In this document: positions 20,097 to 29,063 of the stretch, piece after piece | How the letters are laid out: the number at the start of each line of letters is the position of its first letter | Position numbering within the stretch: the first letter of the stretch is position 1 | Assembly: GCF_030323265.1 (NCBI RefSeq) | Contig: NZ_CP104992.1 | Coordinates: forward strand, 4,067,501-4,131,500 | Direction: 5' to 3' | DNA: 64,000 nt | Origin: Terrirhizobium terrae | GTDB taxonomy: Bacteria; Pseudomonadota; Alphaproteobacteria; Rhizobiales; Rhizobiaceae | Made by a program: the position numbers and the translations under genes | Notes under the pieces: generated by a model | Told to the model about the DNA's origin: nothing | What the model saw: the letters and a program-made list of their open reading frames with translations, nothing else | Databases searched by the model: none

Positions 20097-21219
20097 ATGA
20101 CCACTATCTTCGACCCGGTGAAGTTCGGCGACATCGAACTGGCGAACAGGATCGTCATGGCGCCGCTGACGCGCAACCGCTCTCCCAAGGCGACGCCGAA
20201 CGACCTCAACGTGACCTATTACGAGCAGCGCGCCACCGCCGGTCTGTTGATCACCGAAGGTACCCCGATCACTCAGCAGGCGCAGGGTTACGCCGACGTG
20301 CCGGGCCTCTATTCTCCGGAAGCCGTCAGCGGCTGGAAGAAGGTGACCGACGCCGTTCACAAGAAGGGCGGCAAGATCGTTACCCAGATCTGGCATGTCG
20401 GCCGCGTATCCCACGTCTCGCTTCAGCCGAATGGCGGCGCGCCGGTTGCTCCTTCGGCCATTCCGGCAGGCGGCAAGACCTACATCATCAATCCCGACGG
20501 CAGCGGTGCGTTTGTCGAGACCTCGGCTCCCCGCGCGCTGGATACTGCCGAGATCGCCGGCATTCTGGAAGATTACCGCAAGGGCGCACGCGCCGCGATC
20601 GATGCGGGCTTTGACGGCGTCGAAATCCATGCAGCCAATGGCTACCTCATCGAGCAGTTCCTGAAGGAAGGCGCCAATCAGCGCACCGACCAGTATGGCG
20701 GTTCGATCGAAAACCGCGCACGCTTCGCTCTCGAAGTGGTCGACACGGTCACCAAGGAAATCGGTGCCGGTCGTGTCGGCATCCGCCTTTCGCCGACGAC
20801 GCCTGCCAACGGCATCACCGAGACAAAGCCGCAGGACGTCTACAACTATCTGGTCAACGAACTCGGCTCACGCGGCTTGTCCTTCATCCACGTCGTTGAA
20901 GGTGCGACCGGCGGTGACCGCGACTTCACCCAGGGCGACAAGCCGTTCGACTATCATGAACTGAAGAACATCTACCGCAAGGCGAGGCGGCACCGGCGCC
21001 TGGGTGGTCAACAACGGCTACATCAAGGACAGCGCAGAAAAGGCCGTCGAGAGCGGTTATGCGGACGCGGTTGCCTTCGGCAAGCTGTTCATCGCCAACC
21101 CGGATCTCGTCGAGCGCTTCAAGGACAACGCGCCGCTGAACGAGCCTGACAAGGCGACATTCTACGGTGGCGGTGCCAAGGGCTATACGGACTATCCGTC
21201 GCTCCAGGTGGTCGCCTAA
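20097..21219 (+). pseudogene. NADH:flavin oxidoreductase / alkene reductase (Old Yellow Enzyme), frame broken at about 20984
   Basis: The FMN-dependent ene-reductase starts MTTIFDPVKFGDIELANRIVMAPLTRNR after AAAGGACC. It contains QIWHVGRVSH, AAIDAGFDGVEIHAANGYLIEQFL with the substrate-binding H-A-A-N, TDQYGGSIENRARF and DAVAFGKLFIANPDLVERF. The frame breaks after NIYRKA and resumes as GGTGAWVVNNGYIKDSAEK. Removing one base (or adding two) around 20982-20986 gives 373-374 residues, the normal family length. Unlike the other breaks this one is neither at a GANTC-derived site nor in an obvious homopolymer. These enzymes reduce activated alkenes or nitro compounds; the ArsR-like gene upstream is the probable regulator. 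Confidence 0.85.
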
Positions 21220-21225
21220 ATCCTG

Positions 21226-21262
21226 CTACTCCTGGGGCCGTCTCGTACGGCCCCAGTCGTTT
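21226..21262 (+). terminator. Terminator after the Old Yellow Enzyme gene
   Basis: Arms CTGGGGCCGT and ACGGCCCCAG around a short loop, followed by TCGTTT, begin 12 bases after the stop. Confidence 0.65.
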
Positions 21263-21360
21263 ACATCATCACGGGCAAGGCACGCTACGCAAAGGCAAGC
21301 GCAAGGTGAAACTGGCACGTGACCAGTTTCCGAAAGGACCGGCTCCGTGCAGTGAGGCGC

Positions 21361-21621
21361 CTATCGCGCTCCGGCCTGCTCTTCGTCCTGGACCTCGGCT
21401 TCCGGCCGATCACCGCCATCGCTATGCTCGGTGTGCCAGACGCCCTTGTCGTCCTGCCAGCTGATCTCTTCCGGCTCTCCGCCGACCTGCTGTTCCGCAG
21501 CGACGATCCGCGCCGCCTGCAGCGCATCCGAATGGGTCGGGAAAGTCTCGGAATAGACGTCTCCGAGCCGGTAAGCCCAGCCGCCATCATGCGGAACGAC
21601 CTTGTAAACGACCTTGCTCAT
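21361..21621 (-). CDS. DUF2188 domain protein
   Basis: This 86-residue protein starts MSKVVYKVVPHDGGWAYRLG after AAGGAGGAACT. It continues YSETFPTHSDALQAARIVAAEQQ and ends in an acidic, Glu/Asp-rich tail. The VxPHDGGWAYxxG...FxTHxxAxxAAR arrangement is the DUF2188 pattern: a small beta-beta-alpha domain of unknown function common in rhizobia. It stands alone between two genes on the other strand. No function can be assigned. Confidence 0.8.
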   Translation of the reverse strand: MSKVVYKVVPHDGGWAYRLGDVYSETFPTHSDALQAARIVAAEQQVGGEPEEISWQDDKGVWHTEHSDGGDRPEAEVQDEEQAGAR

Positions 21622-21830
21622 AGTTCCTCCTTACGCGTGGCCGCATCACTGTTGATTTTTGGGCTACGGCTTCTGAATGGAGATGCGAAAGACCGCAGCG
21701 AGGTTCCAGGCCACGAGCGAAATAATGTCATCATCATACAAATTGCGCAAACATCTCCCGGCATCGGGTGCCACGACTTGATGCGGCCAGTCGACGCGTT
21801 AGATCTCAACCGCAAACCGGAGATCCACCG

Positions 21831-23011
21831 TTGAAGATATTGTCGCTCGTCAGGCAGGAGGCTTTCCTTCTTGTCGCCCTCGCCGTCGCGCTTGTCGCCT
21901 ACTTGTTCGAGCATGCCGTACTTGAAAGCGGCAAGGCGATGTCGCTCGTCGCAGCAGCGGTGCTGATCGGCGTCATCGTCCTCGCCTCGACCCGTGTCGC
22001 GCACCATGCGGAAATTCTGGCCCACAAGGTCGGAGATCCCTATGGCACGATGATCCTGACCCTGTCCGCAGTCGCGGTCGAGGTGCTGATCCTGGCGATC
22101 ATGATGGGCAGCAGCAACTCCCCGACACTGGTACGTGACACGATCTATTCGGCCGTCATGCTTGATATCAACGGCATTCTCGGCCTCGCAGCCCTTCTCG
22201 GCGGGTTGCGGCATGGCGAGCAGATCTACAACGACGATTCCAGCCGCACCTACAGCGCCATGATCCTGACGGCGATGGGCATCTCGATGATCGTCCCGGA
22301 ATTCATCCCGGAAGCGAAATGGCACTACTATTCCGCCTTCACCATCTTCGCGATGATCGCGCTCTATGCGCTCTTCCTGCGCATGCAGGTCGGCCCGCAC
22401 AGCTATTTCTTCAGCTACAGCTATGGCCGCACGCCTCGGCCAGCGCAGGCATCCCAGGCGATGTCATCGGCACCGGGCGCATCACCAGCGTCCCAAACGG
22501 CAACCGGTGCCGCCACCGCGGCGCCCGAAACACCTGTGCATGCGGAAGCCGAGGCGGAATCTGCAACACTCTCGATCGCCATCATTCTCGTCGGCGTGCT
22601 GATCATCGGATTCCTCGCCGAATTCATGTCCGCCTTCCTGAATACCGGGCTGGAAGGCACCGGTGCGCCCCTGCCCTGATGGCCGTGGTCGTGGCTGCGA
22701 TCTCCGCCGCGCCCGAGATCCTGACCGCCCTGCGCGCCGCGCTGCGCAACCGCATGCAATCGGTTGTCAACATCGCCATGGGTGCGTCGCTCTCCACCGT
22801 CATCCTGACGGTCCCGGTCATGGAGGGCATCGCGCTTTATACGGGCCAGCCCTTCATCATGGCGATGACGCCCGTCCAGACGGTCATGGTCGGCATCACG
22901 CTGGTGGTGGCGGCGATCAACCTCAATGACGGCCAGACCAACGCGATCGAAGGCATGACACATTTCGTTCTCTTCGCAACCTTCGTCATGCTGACGGTCC
23001 TGGGTTTGTAG
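21831..23011 (+). pseudogene. ChaA-like calcium/proton (cation) antiporter, frame broken at about 22670
   Basis: This is an inner-membrane Ca2+/H+ exchanger-type antiporter with about 11 helices. The first half has GDPYGTMILTLSAVAVEVLILAIMM, with the conserved acidic residue of the first alpha-repeat. The second half has AVVVAAISAAPEILTALRAALRNRMQSVVNIAMGASLSTV, the second repeat. The frame ends falsely at GTGAPLP. Adding one C to CCCC at 22668-22671 gives GTGAPPALMAVVVAAIS and a 393-residue protein. The start is a TTG at 21831 (MKILSLVRQEAFLLVALA). An earlier in-frame start would add a non-hydrophobic tail. The loop around residues 200-250 is Ala/Pro/Gln-rich and probably cytoplasmic. Homopolymer error suspected. 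Confidence 0.83.
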
Positions 23012-23106
23012 AAAGGCAGCAGGCTCAACCTTTTGGCGTGCCTTGAAACGGGACTTCGTCGCGATACTTCCATTCGGAAAGTCTAAAAAATTGGGAGATT
23101 CTGACC

Positions 23107-23535
23107 ATGGGTATTTTCGACAAGATCAAGAATGCCATTTTCGGCCGCGCCGAGGCAGCCGACGTAGAGACGACGCCGGCCGCGGGTGCAGCTCCGACCC
23201 CACCCGCCGCGTCACCCGCGGCGCCGGCACCGGTCACGCCCACGCCTGCCAAGACTGCGGCACCGACACCCTCGGCACCGATCGACGTAGCGCCAATCTT
23301 AAATGATGCCGTCGCCAAGAGCGGCCAGAAGCTGGACTGGCGCAAGTCGATCGTCGACCTGATGAAGGCACTCGATCTCGATTCCAGCCTCGCCGCCCGC
23401 AAGGAACTCGCCGACGAGCTGGGTTATACAGGCGCGAAAGACGGTTCGGCCGAGATGAATATCTGGCTGCACAAGGCGCTGATGAAAAAACTCTCCGAGA
23501 ATGGCGGCAAGGTTCCCGCCGAACTGCTCGATTGA
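23107..23535 (+). CDS. DUF3597 domain protein
   Basis: The 142-residue protein begins MGIFDKIKNAIFGRAEA, followed by an Ala/Pro/Thr-rich linker (about residues 20-60). A C-terminal domain follows: VAPILNDAVAKSGQKLDWRKSIVDLMKALDLDSSLAARKELADELGYTG, then NIWLHKALMKKLSENGGKVP. This is the DUF3597 layout: short amphipathic N-terminus, low-complexity linker, conserved helical domain. The LDWRKSIVDLMKxLxLDSS block is diagnostic. Function is unknown. It is a single-gene transcript with a clean terminator 28 bases downstream. Confidence 0.88.
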   Translation: MGIFDKIKNAIFGRAEAADVETTPAAGAAPTPPAASPAAPAPVTPTPAKTAAPTPSAPIDVAPILNDAVAKSGQKLDWRKSIVDLMKALDLDSSLAARKELADELGYTGAKDGSAEMNIWLHKALMKKLSENGGKVPAELLD

Positions 23536-23562
23536 TCGGTCTCGAGTGACGCCCAATCGAAA

Positions 23563-23585
23563 GCCCGCCCACAAGGCGGGCTTTT
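23563..23585 (+). terminator. Terminator after the DUF3597 gene
   Basis: GCCCGCC and GGCGGGC arms around CACAA, then TTTT. Confidence 0.85.
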
Positions 23586-23751
23586 GCTGCCGGCCGAAGG
23601 CAGCACCTTTTAATAAAATAATCTTGAACGGCGCGTGTTCGGCTCAGCGCGCGAGGCGCCCTATCTCGTTGCGACTGGCCGGCCCGCTCCCATGACGAGC
23701 AGTGCCGACAGGAAGCCGACACCGCACAACACCTCGTCGAAGGGAGCATCG

Positions 23752-24975
23752 ATGAACCGCCTCAACCTCATCCTTACCAGCACGATCCTTGCGGCAGCAG
23801 CAATCGCCGGCCCTGCATGCGCGCAGACGGCCAGCCAGCCAGCCGAGACCGGCCGCGCCAACGCACCCGACCAGAAGCCTGCCTTCGAAAACCAGACGCG
23901 CGCGCCGCAGCCCGCCGCGATGCCGAAGATTGCCACCGAGGTGGTTGCGGAAGGCCTGCCGCATCTATGGGCGATGGAATTCCTGCCGGATGGACGGATG
24001 CTGGTGAACGCCAAGGAAGGCAAGATGCATATCATCTCTGCTGACGGTAAGGCCGGGCCTGAGATCGAGGGCGTTCCGGAAGTCGCGTTCGGCGGACAGG
24101 GCGGCCTGCTCGACGTGGCACTGGCTCCCGACTATGCGACGTCGGGCATAATCTTCTTCTCCTTCTCCGAGCCGCGCGACGATGGCAATGGCACGTCGGT
24201 CGCCTCGGCAAAACTCGTTGCCGACGACAACGGCGGCGGGAAGCTGGAAAACGTCAATGTCATCTTCCGCCAGACCCCGACCTATGACGGCAACAAGCAT
24301 TTCGGCTCGCGCCTCGTGTTCGGCCCGAGCAACGAGCTCTATGTCACTGTCGGCGAGCGCTCCGACAGAGAACCGCGGGTCCAGGCTCAAGAGCTTGCGA
24401 GCGGTCTCGGCAAGGTCTTCCGTATCGACATGAACGGCAAGGCGCTGCCCGACAACCCCTTCGTCAACGAGGAAGAAGCCCTGCCGGAAATCTGGAGCCT
24501 CGGTCACCGCAACATGCAATCCGCAGCGCTGGACGGACAAGGCCGCCTTTGGACGGTGGAGCACGGCCCGAAGGGAGGCGACGAGTTGAACCTTCCCCAA
24601 GCCGGCAAGAACTACGGCTGGCCGGAAGTAACCTATGGCGTCGAATACAGCGGCAGCGCTGTCGGTGAAGGGATCACCGAAAAGGCAGAGACCGAACAGC
24701 CGGTCTATTACTGGGATCCGGTCATCGGCCCGTCCGGCATGGCTTTCTATGATGGCGACGCCATTCCCGAATGGAAGGGCACCTTCCTCGTCGGCGGCCT
24801 TGTCAGCCAGGGCGTTGTCGTTCTCCATCTCGATGGAGACAAGGTTTCCCATGAAGAACGCGTCGATCTCGACGCGCGCATCCGTGACGTGAAGGTCGGC
24901 CCGGATGGCGCCGTTTATGCCGTCACGGAAACCCGCGGTGGCGAATCGAGCATCATCAAGCTCACCAAGGCCTAA
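23752..24975 (+). CDS. PQQ-dependent sugar (aldose) dehydrogenase family protein, periplasmic
   Basis: The 407-residue protein starts MNRLNLILTSTILAAAAIAG with a Sec signal peptide ending near ACAQ, after AAGGGAGCATCG. Upstream in-frame starts would disrupt the signal. After a Pro/Ala-rich linker the beta-propeller begins: GLPHLWAMEFLPDGRMLVNAKEGKMHII, LLDVALAPDYATSG, NKHFGSRLVFGPSNELYVTVGER, WSLGHRNMQSAALDGQGRLWTVEHGPKGGDELN, and AKNYGWP-type NYGWPEVTYG. This is the soluble aldose dehydrogenase (Asd/YliI-like) family, which oxidises sugars in the periplasm using PQQ. No pqq genes are in the window, so cofactor supply is unverified. Confidence 0.88.
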   Translation: MNRLNLILTSTILAAAAIAGPACAQTASQPAETGRANAPDQKPAFENQTRAPQPAAMPKIATEVVAEGLPHLWAMEFLPDGRMLVNAKEGKMHIISADGKAGPEIEGVPEVAFGGQGGLLDVALAPDYATSGIIFFSFSEPRDDGNGTSVASAKLVADDNGGGKLENVNVIFRQTPTYDGNKHFGSRLVFGPSNELYVTVGERSDREPRVQAQELASGLGKVFRIDMNGKALPDNPFVNEEEALPEIWSLGHRNMQSAALDGQGRLWTVEHGPKGGDELNLPQAGKNYGWPEVTYGVEYSGSAVGEGITEKAETEQPVYYWDPVIGPSGMAFYDGDAIPEWKGTFLVGGLVSQGVVVLHLDGDKVSHEERVDLDARIRDVKVGPDGAVYAVTETRGGESSIIKLTKA

Positions 24976-24994
24976 GCCAACATTATCGCGTATG

Positions 24995-25026
24995 AAAAAG
25001 CCCGCCGTTTCCGGCGGGCTTTTTGG
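24995..25026. terminator. Bidirectional terminator between sugar dehydrogenase and aatA
   Basis: AAAAA, stem GCCCGCCG/CGGCGGGC, then TTTTT. It is symmetric and lies between two convergent genes, so it can serve both. Confidence 0.85.
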
Positions 25027-25042
25027 TCGTATCTCGCGCTGC

Positions 25043-26245
25043 TTACTTGCAGGATGCGCAGAAGCGCTGGATGCGCTTGCAGGCTTCCTCGAGCAACTCC
25101 TCGGAGGTCGCGTAGGAGATGCGGAAGTTCGGGCCGAGGCCGAAAGCCGATCCGTGGACGACGGCAACGCCTTCTGCTTCCAGTAGCTCGGAGACGAAGT
25201 CCTCGTCCGTTTCGAGGACCTTGCCCGTCGGCGTGGTCTTGCCGATCAGGCCGGCGCAGGACGGGTAAACGTAGAAGGCGCCTTCCGGCTTCGGGCACAC
25301 GAGGCCGGTCGCCTGGTTCAGCATGGAGACGACGAGATCGCGGCGACCTTCGAAGATCGCCTTGTTCTTGGCAACGAAGTCCTGCGGACCATTCAGCGCT
25401 TCGACCGCAGCCCACTGGGCGATCGACGACGCACCCGAGGTCTGCTGACCCTGGATCATGTCCATGGCCTTGATCAGCTCGATCGGGCCTGCGGCATAAC
25501 CGATACGCCAGCCGGTCATTGCATAGGCCTTGGAAACGCCGTTCATTGTCAGCGTGCGGTTATAGAGCTTCGGCTCGACCTCGACAGGCGTCGCGAACTT
25601 GAAGTCGCCGAAGGTCAGGTGCTCGTACATGTCGTCGGTCAGGACCCAGACATGCTCGTGCTTCAAGAGCACGTCGGTCAGGGCCTTCAGCTCCTCGGCG
25701 CTGTAGGCTGCACCCGTCGGGTTGGACGGCGAGTTGAACAGGAACCACTTGGTCTTCGGCGTGATGGCGGCTTCAAGTTCGGCAGCCGTCAGCTTGAAAT
25801 TGTTCTCCTGCTTGGTGACGACCGGAACCGGCGTACCGCCGCACAAAGCTACCATTTCCGGATAGGAAACCCAGTAGGGAGCCGGGATGATGACTTCATC
25901 ACCTGCATTAAGAGTTGCCATGAAGGCATTGAAAAGAATCTGCTTACCGCCAGTACCGACGATCGTCTGTTCCGGCTTGTAGTCGAGGCCGTTCTCGCGC
26001 TTGAACTTCTCCGCGATCGCCTTGCGCAGCTCTGGAATGCCGGAAACCGGCGTGTACTTGGTCTCGCCGCGATTGATGGCGTCGATTGCGGCCTGCTTCA
26101 CGTTATCCGGCGTATCGAAATCCGGCTCGCCGGCGCCGAGGCCGATCACATCCCTGCCCTTCGCTTTCAGGTCTCGTGCTTTTTGCGAGACTGCGATGGT
26201 GGCGGATGGCTTCACACGGGAAAGGGCATCGGCAAGAAAGGCCAT
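25043..26245 (-). CDS. aatA: Aspartate aminotransferase (class I, AatA type)
   Basis: This PLP enzyme interconverts aspartate and oxaloacetate with glutamate/2-oxoglutarate. The 400-residue protein starts MAFLADALSRVKPSATIAVS. Landmarks are IGLGAGEPDFDTPDNVK, YTPVSGIPELRKAIAEKF, VGTGGKQILFNAF, LFNSPSNPTGAAYS, the PLP-lysine segment NGVSKAYAMTGWRIGY, and the carboxylate-binding Arg in LGPNFRISYATSEE. It belongs to the subgroup I-gamma bacterial type common in rhizobia. The longer in-frame extension upstream lacks conservation features. A terminator is shared with the convergent sugar dehydrogenase. Confidence 0.95.
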   Translation of the reverse strand: MAFLADALSRVKPSATIAVSQKARDLKAKGRDVIGLGAGEPDFDTPDNVKQAAIDAINRGETKYTPVSGIPELRKAIAEKFKRENGLDYKPEQTIVGTGGKQILFNAFMATLNAGDEVIIPAPYWVSYPEMVALCGGTPVPVVTKQENNFKLTAAELEAAITPKTKWFLFNSPSNPTGAAYSAEELKALTDVLLKHEHVWVLTDDMYEHLTFGDFKFATPVEVEPKLYNRTLTMNGVSKAYAMTGWRIGYAAGPIELIKAMDMIQGQQTSGASSIAQWAAVEALNGPQDFVAKNKAIFEGRRDLVVSMLNQATGLVCPKPEGAFYVYPSCAGLIGKTTPTGKVLETDEDFVSELLEAEGVAVVHGSAFGLGPNFRISYATSEELLEEACKRIQRFCASCK

Positions 26246-27028
26246 ATCTATCGGTCCTGGAGGCTGTTGATCGGTGCGGAGGCACAGGCGCATCCGCCGA
26301 CCATGCTGTATGTCGAATGACGCCAGCGGTTTCAAGCGGAAAGCTTGAATGATTTCCATCAATGTGAGTGATCAGATGGCGGAGAATTGGCGAATTTGAT
26401 TACATCTGCACGCTTTCGCCTGCCCGATCCGGTCATCGTGAACAAAGAATTGACGTCCCGCTTCCATCGCTCCGATGCTCGACCGGCAAGTACAACTGGA
26501 AGCGTGAGAGAGCGGCACAACGGGCCGCAGGCTATACCCTGAGCCGCCTGCACTTACAGTCGTTTAAGTTGCCGTCGGAGCGCATCGAAAACAGCCGGTC
26601 CAATATGACACGACTGTAACTTTGGTGTCCCAGAACGGGACATTTGCCAATACAATCAATGATGGTTGACGATATACTGCAAGCCGGACATTGCCTCAAA
26701 GGCGAAACGTCTTGCGTTTCAACGCCTTCAGCCGATCTCGAATTTTCAACCCATCGGCGCACTGTAGCAAAACTTTTTCTTGCCAATTTTCGATAAACAC
26801 AGCAATCTGCCGACGTTCGGGCAATTTACGAGCATGGGAAGACCTATAAAAATGCGATCCGAAGGCGCCAAAACTTCGGGCGGGGACTGGGGGCAACTTT
26901 TTTGAGCTATTCCTTTTCGCCGCGGTAACACAGGGACCCTTTCTTAAAACTGCCTGCCGCCGCCCCTCGGGGCAATAATGTTGTGCTGTCCGCCGCTGAA
27001 CACGGACAGAGAGAAAAGGACCTGCTGC
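26246..27028. other. Long intergenic region upstream of cspA
   Basis: This 783-base gap is more A/T-rich than its surroundings and has no convincing coding sequence. Short open frames at 26368-26619 and 26532-26786 show neither a ribosome site nor protein-like composition. The right end is the likely cold-shock mRNA leader: a CCGCCCCTCGGGGC hairpin near 26960-26972, a second stem TGTCCG/CGGACA at about 26988-27010 just before the ribosome site AAAAGGA. Such structured leaders suit temperature-dependent translation. Confidence 0.45.
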
Positions 27029-27244
27029 ATGGCCGAAACTGGCACTGTAAAATTTTTCAATACTGACAAGGGCTTCGGCTTCATTAAGCCAGATAATGGT
27101 GGCGCCGATATCTTCGTCCATATCTCCGCCGTACAGGCATCGGGCTTGTCCGGTCTGTCGGAAAACCAGAAGGTGAGCTTCGACACGGAGCCGGATCGCC
27201 GCGGTAAGGGCCCAAAGGCCGTTAACCTGCAGATTTCTGGCTAA
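27029..27244 (+). CDS. cspA: Cold-shock protein (CspA family)
   Basis: The 71-residue protein is a single cold-shock domain: MAETGTVKFFNTDKGFGFIKPDNGG, containing RNP1 (KGFGFI), then ADIFVHISAVQASGL with RNP2 (DIFVHIS), and VSFDTEPDRRGKGPKAVNLQ. It binds single-stranded RNA and DNA as an RNA chaperone. Start chosen at the ATG after GAGAAAAGGACCTGCTGC; the in-frame upstream start is unsupported. The structured leader and the strong terminator make it a monocistronic unit. Confidence 0.95.
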   Translation: MAETGTVKFFNTDKGFGFIKPDNGGADIFVHISAVQASGLSGLSENQKVSFDTEPDRRGKGPKAVNLQISG

Positions 27245-27271
27245 GAGCCTAAGGCTTGACCCAAGTTGAAG

Positions 27272-27296
27272 CCCGGCAGATTTGCCGGGTTTTTTT
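27272..27296 (+). terminator. Terminator of cspA
   Basis: CCCGGCA and TGCCGGG arms followed by seven T. Confidence 0.88.
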
Positions 27297-27329
27297 GTGC
27301 CTGCATTGTCCCGTTTCGGAGAAAGTCAG

Positions 27330-27977
27330 CTAGAGCCCCTGAAGATAGGGATTGCCCCTGCGTTCGTCGCCGATGCGGCTGCCCGGGCCGTGCCCGCAGA
27401 GAAAGCCGATATCGTCCCCGAGTGGCAGAACCTTGTCACGGATGGATGCCAGCAGGGTCGCATGGTCGCCACCCGGCAGATCGGTGCGCCCGATCGACCC
27501 ATTGAACAGCACGTCGCCGAGATGAGCGAATTTCTGCGTCGGATTATAGAAGATCACGTGCCCCGGCGCGTGGCCCGGGCAATGGTAGACCTCGAAGACA
27601 TGACCGCCGAAGGACACTGTATCGCCGTCGCAAAGCCAGCGATCCGGCACAAGGTTTTGCGCCTCCATGGCAACGCCGAAAGACCGGGCCTGCATCTCCA
27701 GATTTTCCAGAAGCGGCAGGTCGGCTTCATGAGGCCCGATGACCTGGACGCCCAGGGCCTTGCGTAGCTGAGAAGCGCCCCCGGCATGGTCGATATGACC
27801 ATGGGTGATCCAAATTTCCTTGATCGACAGGTTGTTTTCGCGGATCGTAGCCTCGATTACCGGCACGTCGCCACCCGGATCAATCACCACGCCTTCGCGG
27901 GTCTCGTCGTCAAAAAGGATGGTGCAGTTCTGCTGGAAGGGCGTGACGGGTATGATCCCGGCTTGAAGTTTTCCCAT
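27330..27977 (-). CDS. MBL-fold metallo-hydrolase (glyoxalase II-like)
   Basis: The 215-residue protein has the metallo-beta-lactamase metal-binding motif THGHIDHAGG (about residues 58-67), a second His in YHCPGHAPGHV, the bridging Asp in FAHLGDVLFNGSIGRTDLPGG, and the last His in LCGHGPGSRIGDERRGNPYL. The N-terminus AGIIPVTPFQQNCTILFDDE fits the short glyoxalase II-like (YcbL) subgroup, which lacks the long C-terminal glutathione-binding domain. It is probably a cytoplasmic thioester hydrolase. Its substrate is not certain. It converges with cspA. Confidence 0.9.
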   Translation of the reverse strand: MGKLQAGIIPVTPFQQNCTILFDDETREGVVIDPGGDVPVIEATIRENNLSIKEIWITHGHIDHAGGASQLRKALGVQVIGPHEADLPLLENLEMQARSFGVAMEAQNLVPDRWLCDGDTVSFGGHVFEVYHCPGHAPGHVIFYNPTQKFAHLGDVLFNGSIGRTDLPGGDHATLLASIRDKVLPLGDDIGFLCGHGPGSRIGDERRGNPYLQGL

Positions 27978-28049
27978 GGCCTCCGACTTTCGCGCGTGTT
28001 TCGCGGGGTATAGCGCCTGATGGGAAAGAATGCAGCCCTAGGGTCAAAA

Positions 28050-28235
28050 CTATTCGGCCGCGACGACCATGTAACGGGCATCGGCGGCAACCGGCGGGGC
28101 GAGCGAAGCAGTGGCGATGAGAAACGCGCAGACTGCGAGTTTCAGGGTAAGGACAGTGACAAAGACGGCGCGCAGCGGGTGCGGCTTAGGTTCGTCAATC
28201 GTAATCGGCGGAATGGAAGAATAGGTCTCGGTCAT
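28050..28235 (-). CDS. Small membrane-anchored protein, hypothetical (61 aa)
   Basis: This reverse-strand frame starts MTETYSSIPPITIDEPKPHP, preceded by GGAGAGCACCCGCC. It then has one hydrophobic helix (AVFVTVLTLKLAVCAFLIATASL) and ends ADARYMVVAAE. The shape is a cytoplasmic Pro-rich N-terminus, one membrane span and a short outer tail. I recognise no family. The ribosome site and the clean hydrophobic profile support translation. Confidence 0.55.
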   Translation of the reverse strand: MTETYSSIPPITIDEPKPHPLRAVFVTVLTLKLAVCAFLIATASLAPPVAADARYMVVAAE

Positions 28236-28538
28236 GGCGGGTGCTCTCCGATCTGTCTGGCGGTAATAATGAGTTTTTCATCACTAAGTTCCCGTCATGT
28301 TATGGAGATCCCGCAATCAATGCTTGGAAGATACGCGCACTCCGCATTTGGATGCCGCGCAGGATCGGTTAAGTTTTCGAAGCTTTCCAATCACGTTTCG
28401 TTGCCGGTTTGCGAACAAATTCTGTTGATTGTTCAAGCCGATCGCGCTTTATCGAGACCGAAGGATTACAATCGGTGGCAGTAAACGACTGCCCTCGGCG
28501 ACGAGCCTTGAAGACTGGCCTGCAGAAAGGATCCGTAC
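28236..28538. other. Intergenic region upstream of the petP-like gene
   Basis: About 300 bases without a gene. A possible promoter for the MarR-response regulator operon is TTGATT (28425-28430), a 17-base spacer and TTTATC (28448-28453). Nothing else stands out. Confidence 0.35.
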
Positions 28539-29054
28539 GTGTCTCGAGCAATGGCGGCAAAGCCCGTCAGGAAAGCCCAGCCTCCCTTGCCGGCTGTCGA
28601 TGAGAGCCGGATAGACTTCGAGACGATCGAGCTTTTCTTCTTTGCCTATCGCGACTTCATTTCCGATCCAGATGCCATTCTCGCGGGCATCGGCATGGGC
28701 CGAGCCCATCACCGCGTCGTCTATTTCGTCAGCCGCCAGCCCGGACTGATGGTGAGCGATCTCCTCGATATCCTGCAGATCACCAAGCAGAGCCTGTCGC
28801 GTGTGCTCAAGCACCTGATCGAGGCCGGCTATATCCGGCAGATGGCGGGCGCCAAGGACCGGCGCGAACGGCGCCTTTATCCGACCCTTGCTGGCCGTGA
28901 ACTATCGCTTGCCCTATCTGAGCCGCAATCTCTGCGCATCGCCCATGCGCTGGAAGGCCTCAAACCGGAAGCCCGCGAGGCCGTGAAACAGTTTTTAAAG
29001 CAGATGCGCGGCCGCGATCAAAGCCTGCCGCCCGTTCATGACGACGTGGAATAG
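28539..29054 (+). CDS. petP: MarR-family regulator, PetP-like
   Basis: The 171-residue protein (GTG start 28539 after GAAAGGA; an in-frame ATG lies at 28551) has a MarR winged helix: HHRVVYFVSRQPGLMVSDLLDILQITKQSLSRVLKHLIEAGYIRQM, then the wing AKDRRERRLYPTLAG. It is followed 9 bases later by an OmpR-type response regulator. This MarR/OmpR pair corresponds to petP-petR of Rhodobacter and rhizobia, known there next to or controlling the cytochrome bc1 operon. Here petABC is 26 kb away. The symbol rests on this gene-order argument. Confidence 0.75.
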   Translation: MSRAMAAKPVRKAQPPLPAVDESRIDFETIELFFFAYRDFISDPDAILAGIGMGRAHHRVVYFVSRQPGLMVSDLLDILQITKQSLSRVLKHLIEAGYIRQMAGAKDRRERRLYPTLAGRELSLALSEPQSLRIAHALEGLKPEAREAVKQFLKQMRGRDQSLPPVHDDVE

Positions 29055-29063
29055 GATGCCGCA

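Noticed and set aside
26368..26786. Two short frames upstream of cspA as genes
   Set aside because: There is no ribosome site, no domain-like composition, and they overlap each other on opposite strands in a likely regulatory region.
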